Shown here in pieces: positions 51,197 through 57,382 of a stretch of 57,382 nt of DNA. Source of the stretch: JADJQU01 sp035490315. Its GTDB lineage: Bacteria > Planctomycetota > UBA1135 > GCA-002686595. The stretch covers positions 1 to 57,382 of the forward strand of contig DATHET010000082.1 in NCBI GenBank assembly GCA_035490315.1, written 5' to 3'. Position 1 is the stretch's first letter. The number at the start of each line of letters is the position of its first letter. The translations under genes were made by a program, and so were the position numbers. Under the pieces are notes generated by a model. That model was not told the DNA's origin. It made no database searches and saw only the letters and a program-made list of their open reading frames with translations.

Positions 51197-51907
51197 ATGC
51201 GAGACACTCTCCAGGCCCTCAAGTCTCTCCAAGAGTTCGATACCGAGATTTTCAAGCTGCGCGACGAGTTGCGCCGCTTGCCGCAGGAGCTGGAGCGCCG
51301 GAAAGCGCAGATCGAGGCCCACAAGGCGCGCCGCGACGAAGCCCAGCGCATCGCGCGCACCTTCGACGCGCAAGTGAAGGAGCTCGAGGACGACTCGACC
51401 AAGTCGCGCCAGCGCCTGCGCAAGGTCGAGAACGAGGCCAACTCCTCGCGCGGCGATGCCGCGAGCCTGGCCGCCTACCAGATCGAAGCGAAGAACTTGA
51501 AGCGCGACATCTCCGCCGCCGAGGAAGAGGGGCTCGGCCTGGTCGAGAAGTCCGAGATGGGCGCCAGGGAAGTGGCGCGGCTCGAAGGCGAGATCGCCGA
51601 GGCCGAGCGCCTGCTCAAGGAATTCACCGTCAACGTGGAAGCCGAGGCGGCGGTGGCGAACAAGCGCCTCAACGAGCTGCTCGCCAAGCGCAAGGAGCGC
51701 TCGACCGGCTCGGTCGCGCCCGACGCGATGGAGCTGTATCAGCGTCTGATCCTGGCCCGCGAGGGCGTCGCGTTGGCGGAGCTCGACGGCAAGGTCTGCC
51801 AGGCCTGCTACATCACGGTGCCGCCGAACGTCTCGGTGCGCGTGCTGCGCGGCACGGCCCTGGTCCAGTGCCCGAGCTGCGACCGGATCTTCTACCTGAG
51901 GGACTGA
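51197..51907 (+). CDS. Coiled-coil protein with C-terminal C4 zinc ribbon
   Basis: A 236-residue protein from ATG 51197. Residues 1-190 form a long antiparallel coiled coil (LKSLQEFDTEIFKLRDELRRLPQELERRKAQIEAH...). The C-terminus is a zinc ribbon, CQACYITVPPN...CPSCDRIFYL. The family is widespread (the C4-type zinc ribbon proteins sometimes called CdsZ in Chlamydia or DR0291-like) and is proposed to bind nucleic acid or chaperone-like clients. The end overlaps tail-to-tail by 16 bases with the radical SAM gene. Confidence 0.85.
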   Translation: MRDTLQALKSLQEFDTEIFKLRDELRRLPQELERRKAQIEAHKARRDEAQRIARTFDAQVKELEDDSTKSRQRLRKVENEANSSRGDAASLAAYQIEAKNLKRDISAAEEEGLGLVEKSEMGAREVARLEGEIAEAERLLKEFTVNVEAEAAVANKRLNELLAKRKERSTGSVAPDAMELYQRLILAREGVALAELDGKVCQACYITVPPNVSVRVLRGTALVQCPSCDRIFYLRD

Positions 51908-52845
51908 GCGCTCTCGCCAAGGCGCGAGCCCTGGCGCGTTCCGCGCGAATGGAATTCGCGCACCAGCCGCTCGCGCACTTCGTTCTTGGAGATGCTCCAG
52001 ATCGGCGCGAGCAGATCCGACGTCGGTGAATCGCCGGTGATCCGGTGCAGGACCTGCGCGGGGTCGAGGCGCTCGATGAAGTCCGCCAGCCATTGGACGT
52101 AGGTCTCGGGCTCGAGCACGTCGACCCGACCCTCCTTCCACCAGTGCGCGAGCTGGGTGCGCCGCAGCACCATCAGGTGGTGGACCTTGACGCCCAGGGC
52201 CGCGCTGCGCGCGAGCACGCTCGCCGTGCGCCGCGCACCCAGGCGTCCGTCGCCGGGCAGGCCGAGGATGGCGTGGGCGATCACAGAAAGGCCCGCGGCC
52301 CGAGCGCGCGCCGCGCAGTCCTCGAACTCCGCGACGGTGTGCAGGCGATTGATCGACGCCAGGATGCGATCGTCCGCGACCTCGAGGCCGAGTTCCAGCC
52401 AGGTCGGCAGGCGCGCGTTCCAGCGCACGAGGATTTCCAGGGCGGCGTCGCTGAGCGTGTCGGGCCGGGTCGAGACCGAAAGCGCGACGATCGGGCCTCC
52501 GTGCACCACGAGGTGCGGCTCGATCACCGCCAGCACCGACTCGAGCCGCCCTGGCTCGACATAGGTATTGGAGTAGGACTGGAAGTACGCGATCGCCCCC
52601 GCGCCGTCGCCGCGGCGCGCGATGCGCGCCAGGCCCTGGTCCAGCTGCTCCTCCAGGGCGCGGCCCTCGCGCAGGGCCCCGGTCCCGGAGCCTTCGACGT
52701 CGCAATAGACGCAGCCGCCGAGTCCCTTCGTACCGTCCCGATTGGGGCAGCTCGAGCCCGCGTCGAGCGCGATGCGGGTCACCGGCCGGCCGAAGCGGGA
52801 CACGAGCCAGGGGCCCAGGCTCTGGAACGGAAGTGCTTCGGCCAT
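51892..52845 (-). CDS. TIGR01212-family (YhcC-like) radical SAM protein
   Basis: A 317-residue protein from ATG 52845. The radical SAM cysteines have the unusual spacing of this family: CPNRDGTKGLGGCVYC (Cys33, Cys45, Cys48). Other family phrases are YFQSYSNTY, STRPDTL, ELGLEVADDRIL and IAHAILGLPGD. The family is conserved but of unknown reaction; E. coli YhcC belongs to it. The 37-bp gap to the divergent selB gene holds both control regions. Confidence 0.92.
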   Translation of the reverse strand: MAEALPFQSLGPWLVSRFGRPVTRIALDAGSSCPNRDGTKGLGGCVYCDVEGSGTGALREGRALEEQLDQGLARIARRGDGAGAIAYFQSYSNTYVEPGRLESVLAVIEPHLVVHGGPIVALSVSTRPDTLSDAALEILVRWNARLPTWLELGLEVADDRILASINRLHTVAEFEDCAARARAAGLSVIAHAILGLPGDGRLGARRTASVLARSAALGVKVHHLMVLRRTQLAHWWKEGRVDVLEPETYVQWLADFIERLDPAQVLHRITGDSPTSDLLAPIWSISKNEVRERLVREFHSRGTRQGSRLGESAQSLR

Positions 52846-52882
52846 CGCGCCCCAGCATAATCGTCGCGCCGCACGAGGCCCG

Positions 52883-54826
52883 ATGACCAACGCTGTTTTC
52901 CAGATCCAACCGATCGTGATCGGAACCGCCGGTCACATCGACCACGGCAAGTCGAGCCTGGTGCGCGCGCTGACCGGCATCGACCCCGACCGGCTCAAGG
53001 AGGAGAAGGAGCGCGGCTTGACGATCGACCTGGGCTTCGCGCCGCTCTTGATGCCCGACGGGCGCACGGTGGGCATCATCGACGTGCCCGGCCACGAGCG
53101 CTTCATCCGCAACATGGTCGCCGGGGCCACCGGCATCGACCTGGTCATGCTCGTGGTCGCGGCCGACGACGGCGTGATGCCCCAGACGCGCGAGCACCTG
53201 CAGATCATGGGGCTGCTCGGAGTCCAGCAGGGGATCATCGTGCTCAACAAGATCGACATGGTTCCCGCCGATCTCGCCGAGCTGGCCGCCGAGGACGTCC
53301 GCGACGCCGTGCGCGGAACTTTCCTCGAGGGCGCGCCGATCGTGCCGGTCAGCGCGCTCACCGGCGCGGGCCTCGACGAATTGAAGCGGATCTTGTTCGA
53401 GCGCGTCGAGTCCGTGCGGCCGCGCTCCAGCGAAGGCATTTTCCGCATGCCGATCCAGCGCGTGTTCAGCGCCAAGGGCTTCGGCACGATCGTCACCGGC
53501 ATCCCGGTCAGCGGCGAGATCTCACTCGGCCAGAGCGTGGAGATCCTGCCCGCCGCGCAGTCGGGCAAGGTGCGCGGCATCCAGGCTTACGGCCGCAGCA
53601 CCGACCGCGCGCGTGCCGGCCATTCGACGGCCTTGAACCTCAGCGACGTCGATCACCACGCGGTGGCGCGCGGCATGGTCGCGGCGGCGCCGGGCTTCTT
53701 CGCGCCGGTGCGCATGATCGGCGCGCGGCTTGCCTTGTCCGCGGGCCTCGACCGGCCGCTCGCCGATCGCACGCCGATCCGCCTGCACACCGGCACGGCG
53801 GATCCTCTGGGCGAGGTGGTGCTGCTCGATTCGCAGGCGCTCGAGCCCGGCGCGACGGGCCTGGTCCAGCTGCGCCTCGACGATCCGATCGTCTGCGCGC
53901 CGGGGGATCGCTTCATCCTGCGCCTCGCCTCGCCCTCGATCACGCTGGGCGGCGGCGTGATCCTCGAGGAATCGAAGTATCGGCTCAAGCGCTTCAAGGG
54001 CTTCGTGATCGACGAGCTCTCGCGTCAGGAAGTCAGCCTGGTCTCGCCGACTTCGCTGCTCGAGAGCGTGCTGGCGCGCGCGGGCTTCGAGCCGATGTCG
54101 CTGCACGAGCTGGCCCAGGCGATCAAGCGCTCGGACGTGGAGACCTTGCAGCATCTCTCCGCGCTGACCGGGCAGAAGCGCGTGCGCGCCCTCGAGTACG
54201 GCGGAGCCGATCGCCGGCGCTGGATGCACGTCGACCGCGTCGGCGAGGCCCTCGCGCGCCTGCGCAAGGCGATCGAGGCCTGGTTCGAGAAGAATCCGCT
54301 GCGCCAGGTGGTCGAGACCATCGAGCTCAAGCGCACCACCGATTTCGAGCCCGAGCTGCTTGGCGCCCTGCTCGCCGACGAGGAGTCGCGCAAGACGCTC
54401 AGCCTGGAGCCCGGCGGCCTGGTGCGGCCCGCGGGCCGCTCGGTGCAAATGGATCCGCTGACCAGCGCCCGGCGCGAGAAATTGCTCGCGGCCTTCGAAT
54501 CCGGCGGCTTCGCGCCGCCTTCGCTCGAGGAGCTCTCCGCGTCGCTCGGCGTCGCGGCCCCGGAGATCTCCAGGCTGCTGTCGATGCTGACCGACGTCGG
54601 CGCCCTGGTGCGGATCAACAAGGAGATCCTGCTCGCCGCGCCGCGCGTGAAAGCCGCGCGCGAAGCGATCGTCGCCAACTGCGAGACGCACGGCCACCTG
54701 GAGATTCCCGAGCTGCGCGACAAGCTCGGCACCAGCCGCAAGTACTTGATCCCGCTGCTCGAGTACTTCGACACCCAGTCGCTGACCATCCGCCAGGGCG
54801 CGAATCGCGTGCTGCGCAAACGCTGA
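52883..54826 (+). CDS. selB: Selenocysteine-specific elongation factor SelB
   Basis: A 647-residue protein. The GTPase domain has GTAGHIDHGKSSL (G1, about 14-26), the switch region KEEKERGLTIDLGFA characteristic of SelB, DVPGHERFI (G3) and NKID (G4, 122-125). Domains 2 and 3 follow, then a C-terminal array of winged helices (from about 400) that binds the SECIS hairpin. It delivers Sec-tRNA to recoded UGA codons, so the organism probably makes selenoproteins. selA, selC and selD are not in the window. A CATAAT box (52856-52861) with a poor -35 lies upstream. Confidence 0.95.
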   Translation: MTNAVFQIQPIVIGTAGHIDHGKSSLVRALTGIDPDRLKEEKERGLTIDLGFAPLLMPDGRTVGIIDVPGHERFIRNMVAGATGIDLVMLVVAADDGVMPQTREHLQIMGLLGVQQGIIVLNKIDMVPADLAELAAEDVRDAVRGTFLEGAPIVPVSALTGAGLDELKRILFERVESVRPRSSEGIFRMPIQRVFSAKGFGTIVTGIPVSGEISLGQSVEILPAAQSGKVRGIQAYGRSTDRARAGHSTALNLSDVDHHAVARGMVAAAPGFFAPVRMIGARLALSAGLDRPLADRTPIRLHTGTADPLGEVVLLDSQALEPGATGLVQLRLDDPIVCAPGDRFILRLASPSITLGGGVILEESKYRLKRFKGFVIDELSRQEVSLVSPTSLLESVLARAGFEPMSLHELAQAIKRSDVETLQHLSALTGQKRVRALEYGGADRRRWMHVDRVGEALARLRKAIEAWFEKNPLRQVVETIELKRTTDFEPELLGALLADEESRKTLSLEPGGLVRPAGRSVQMDPLTSARREKLLAAFESGGFAPPSLEELSASLGVAAPEISRLLSMLTDVGALVRINKEILLAAPRVKAAREAIVANCETHGHLEIPELRDKLGTSRKYLIPLLEYFDTQSLTIRQGANRVLRKR

Positions 54827-54835
54827 AGCAGCGCG

Positions 54836-56263
54836 CTACTTCGCTCGCGCCGAAGCCTCCAACGTGCGCCGCGCGGCGAGCAGGCCGACGCGCGCGCACC
54901 AGCCCATGTTCCAGGGCTCCTTGTCGGTGGTGTTCTCCGGCGTGTCGCCGGCCGAGTGGTAGTAGTTGTCGTAATCGACGCGGACCTTGTCGCGCTCGCG
55001 CCAGGATTCACCGGGCATCCCCGGCGTGCGCAGGTGCTCGTCGGGACTGTCCCAGGCGCTGGTGAACAGGGTCAGCGACGGCCGCGCGTTGGACTTGAAC
55101 AGCTTGCTCGCGCTGAACACGTAGCTGTCGGTCCCGCCCAGGCTCTTGTTGGTCGCCCACTGCTTGGGAAAGCCCGGCTTGCCGCCGTGGAGGGCGAGCA
55201 CCTCGAGCAGCGTCTTCACCATCGGAAGGTTCGCCGGCAGATCGTCTGGCTCGATGTTGAGCTGGTCCGCGCCGCTTCCAAAGCCGGCCTGGTCGTAATT
55301 GAGCACGGCGACGATCAAGCCGTCGCCGTCGCCGCGCTCGAGGAGATTCTTCGTCGAGAAGATTTCCGAGCCCCAGACCGCGAAGCGCACTTCCCGCGCC
55401 GGCGCCGGAACGATCTTCAGGTCGATGCCCTGCTTCCAGGCCTTCGCGATCCCGATCAAGGTCGCGATCCCGCTGGCGTTGTCGTCCGCGCCCGGCCCGC
55501 CGGCATCGCTGTCTCCGTGGGCGCAGAACAGGATGTGCTGGTCGGTCCAGGGCGCGGCCGTGGATCCGCGCGCGCCGAGACGCGCCACGACGGTGCGCGG
55601 CGAGGCCTTTTCGATCTTCGCTTCGAGCGCGTACTCGATCTCGACCGTCTCACCGGAAGCAAGGGCCTGATCGAGCCACTCGGCATCGGCGCGCGCGAGG
55701 CCGAACACGGCCGCGGGATTGTCCGCGCCTTCGCTCAGGTGCGAGATGCGCGGGTAGGCCCCGTCGAGCGTGGTGTTGCCGCTGACCAGCACGACCGCCG
55801 GCGCGGTCTTCTTCTCGAGCTTGCGCGGCGTTTTCAGCGCGAGCAGCGCGACACCGGCTTCGCTGGTCTTCGAAAGCTTCGCGCGTCCCTTGGAAGTCGG
55901 CGAAAAACCATAGGGCCAGGCGGAGGCGAGGGCGTGCTGCTCGTCACCCTGCCAGGCGACGACGCTCCAGCTCGACTCGGCGTGGCACCAGTGCGGCGGA
56001 TCCTCGACCACGCGCACATCGAGACCCAGGGCGGTGAAGCGCTCGCGCAGGTACTCGGCCGACTTCGCGCCCGAGGCCGTGCCGCCCATGCGCGGACCGA
56101 GCTTGCACAGCTCGCGAACTTCCTTCTGCATCGCGGCTTCGTCGACCAGGCCGGCGAGCCGCTGCTCGATCGCAATCTCGGGGTCGGGCTTGGGCGCGGG
56201 CGGGACCGGCGGCGGGGCGTCCTGGAGCAGGAGGACGAGGCAGAGGAATGACAGGCTGGCCAT
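54836..56263 (-). CDS. Exported M28-like peptidase with altered catalytic Glu
   Basis: A 475-residue protein from ATG 56263 with a short Sec signal (ASLSFLCLVLLLQD). A Pro-rich linker leads to a two-lobe M28-like region: FCAHGDSDAGGPGADDNASG (ligands), AVWGSEIFS, LNYDQAGFG and YYHSAGDT. Where active M28 enzymes have Glu-Glu (general base and ligand) this protein has Ser-Glu, so it may be inactive or have a different mechanism. A PA-like insert lies in the N-terminal half. It is convergent with selB (9-bp gap) and divergent from the gene at 56442. Confidence 0.82.
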   Translation of the reverse strand: MASLSFLCLVLLLQDAPPPVPPAPKPDPEIAIEQRLAGLVDEAAMQKEVRELCKLGPRMGGTASGAKSAEYLRERFTALGLDVRVVEDPPHWCHAESSWSVVAWQGDEQHALASAWPYGFSPTSKGRAKLSKTSEAGVALLALKTPRKLEKKTAPAVVLVSGNTTLDGAYPRISHLSEGADNPAAVFGLARADAEWLDQALASGETVEIEYALEAKIEKASPRTVVARLGARGSTAAPWTDQHILFCAHGDSDAGGPGADDNASGIATLIGIAKAWKQGIDLKIVPAPAREVRFAVWGSEIFSTKNLLERGDGDGLIVAVLNYDQAGFGSGADQLNIEPDDLPANLPMVKTLLEVLALHGGKPGFPKQWATNKSLGGTDSYVFSASKLFKSNARPSLTLFTSAWDSPDEHLRTPGMPGESWRERDKVRVDYDNYYHSAGDTPENTTDKEPWNMGWCARVGLLAARRTLEASARAK

Positions 56264-56441
56264 GGAGTTGCGGCCCTGGCGCGAAAGGGGAGCCAGGCCT
56301 CGCGCAGTATGCCCCCGGAAGCCTTTTCGCGCCCGCGGCCGATCCGCCAAGGAAGCTTCGGATTGCTGGTACCCCTGGCCGATACCAGAGCCGCACGCCC
56401 CGTGTCCTGCGCTCGCCCCGCAGGACCTGCGTGTCTTTCCC

Positions 56442-57382
56442 ATGGCAGACAAGAACAATCAAGCAGGCCAGTCGCGCGGCAATCGACCTGCCGACAACGC
56501 GCGCCAGGCAACTCCGTCGAGTCTTTCGACGCAGATGAGCTGGCAGGGCAGCGGTGACGGCCTGGACTTCCTGGGACTGAACGAGGCCGAGCCCGCGCCC
56601 GCCGCTCCGACTCCCTTGCCGGTCAAGGCCGGCGACGAGAGCTGGCTGCTCGACGATTCGGCAGGCGCCGGAGCGCCCGCGGAAGAAATACCGATGGCGG
56701 CCGAAGAGCAGGTCGACGACGGCGAGGAGGATTTCGACGACGAGCCGATCTCCGCCATGGCCGCGCCGTCCGTGCTGGACGCGAGCTGGACCGAGGAGCG
56801 CGCTCCGAAGGGATCGAGCAAGAAACCGGTCCTGGCGATCGCCGCCTGCGTCGGCGTGCTCGCGGTCGCGGGCTTCGTGTGGCTCAAGCCGCGCATGCAG
56901 CGCGAGCCCGCGGTCGAGCTGGCCCAGGAAACCCATCCGACCAAGCTGGCGGCGCCCGAGCCGGTCAAGCCCGCCGAGACTCAGATCGAGATGCCCAAGC
57001 CGGTCGATTCGCTGGCGAGCGCAGCCCGCGCGCCGACCGAGGGACGCCGATCCCTCGATCGCAGCGGCAACAAGACAACTCCGGTGACGCAGCCCGCTTT
57101 CGAGCCGCTCGAGCCCGCGCCGAAATCGCAGCCGCCGGTGAAGGCTCAGCCGCCGGCCAAGACACCGCCGCCGACGAAGACACCGCCGCAGCCGGAACCC
57201 GCCGCGGTGGAAGTCGCGAGCGCACCGCCTCGCTTCGTGCCCGCGCCGGTGCCGGCCGTTCCGCTGCGCCCGAAGTTCCAAGCGACCAGCGAGGCGCCGA
57301 AGACAGCGCAGGACAAGACATCGCAGGACAAGCTCGCGCAGGACAAGCTCGCGCAGGACAAGCTCGCGCAGGACAAGCTCGC
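56442..57382 (+). CDS. TM protein with Pro-rich outer region and QDKLA repeats (partial)
   Basis: The reading frame starts at ATG 56442 and runs, without a stop, past the window end (313 codons seen). The N-terminal part is a 125-residue acidic cytoplasmic region, then one TM helix near 130-148 (KKPVLAIAACVGVLAVAGFVWL) and a Pro/Lys/Ala-rich outer segment (PPVKAQPPAKTPPPTKTPPQPEP). The last visible residues are a tandem AQDKL repeat. The domain beyond is unknown. It is divergent from the M28 gene. Confidence 0.7.
   Translation, partial: MADKNNQAGQSRGNRPADNARQATPSSLSTQMSWQGSGDGLDFLGLNEAEPAPAAPTPLPVKAGDESWLLDDSAGAGAPAEEIPMAAEEQVDDGEEDFDDEPISAMAAPSVLDASWTEERAPKGSSKKPVLAIAACVGVLAVAGFVWLKPRMQREPAVELAQETHPTKLAAPEPVKPAETQIEMPKPVDSLASAARAPTEGRRSLDRSGNKTTPVTQPAFEPLEPAPKSQPPVKAQPPAKTPPPTKTPPQPEPAAVEVASAPPRFVPAPVPAVPLRPKFQATSEAPKTAQDKTSQDKLAQDKLAQDKLAQDKL
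57306..57382 (+). repeat. 15-bp tandem repeat (QDKLA) at window end
   Basis: Five 15-bp units, 57306-57320, 57321-57335, 57336-57350, 57351-57365 and 57366-57380, encode AQDKT, SQDKL, AQDKL, AQDKL, AQDKL; the last three are identical at DNA level. The array continues beyond the window, so its true copy number is unknown. Confidence 0.95.

Noticed and set aside
56366..56388. CTGGTA/TACCAG inverted repeat between the M28-like and repeat-protein genes
   Set aside because: Six-base arms with an 11-base spacer are too weak to call an operator.

Overview
The window is a GC-rich, densely coded bacterial chromosome segment with about 48 protein genes. I see no tRNA or rRNA genes, insertion sequences, prophage or CRISPR array. 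The gene content points to Planctomycetota, probably an early-branching, poorly characterised lineage. It includes TonB-like/alpha-toroid proteins beside ExbB/ExbD genes, DUF1573 proteins, a Ser/Thr kinase next to an ECF sigma factor, FHA-like proteins, and M28 peptidases with Sec signals. GTG and TTG starts are common, as are stop/start overlaps (ATGA, GTGA, TTGA, TGATG). The phylum assignment is inference; no marker phylogeny could be run.

Layout. 1-5350, all on the minus strand: the start of a molybdenum hydroxylase large subunit with its [2Fe-2S] partner, RecQ, a VOC protein, a radical SAM/SPASM protein and a secreted alpha/beta-hydrolase-fold protein. 5712-16067, plus strand: an eight-gene, apparently co-transcribed block. 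It encodes a TonB-like anchored alpha-toroid (squalene-cyclase repeat) protein, two exported TPR proteins, ExbB/TolQ, two different ExbD/TolR proteins, a two-TM protein and a zinc-ribbon/TM protein with a DUF1080-like end. A second alpha/beta-hydrolase-fold paralogue (16143-16952) sits on its far side. 17216-22805: a Ski2-like helicase, then a divergent small operon containing an FtsQ-like POTRA protein. 22910-24604: rplM, rpsI and a YebC-type regulator. 24714-29308: a signalling block with a REC-degenerate GGDEF protein, an FHA-like protein, a Ser/Thr kinase and an ECF sigma factor. 29503-33313: an M28 peptidase, a lipoprotein and a three-domain DUF1573 protein.

33452-44069: type IV pilus/type II secretion motor genes (PilB/GspE, PilT, a second PilB/GspE, PilC/GspF), a histidine kinase, two CNNM/CorC-type membrane proteins, a small secreted protein and a HTH/TM protein. 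44331-52845: an OmpA-type lipoprotein, an FGE-like lipoprotein, rsmA, dnaG, rpoD, a coiled-coil zinc-ribbon protein and a YhcC-type radical SAM protein. 52883-57382: SelB, a second M28 peptidase, and a TM protein that runs off the window end inside a 15-bp tandem repeat.

The best candidate for an undescribed system is 5712-16067. A proton-motive-force motor (ExbB plus two ExbD proteins that both keep the membrane Asp) sits in one operon with a TonB-like protein. The periplasmic domain of that protein is an alpha-toroid interrupted by a coiled coil. The same operon carries periplasmic TPR proteins. Two alpha/beta-hydrolase-fold paralogues that both carry Gly in place of the nucleophilic Ser flank the block. 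A second point of interest is the FtsQ-like protein outside any recognisable dcw cluster.
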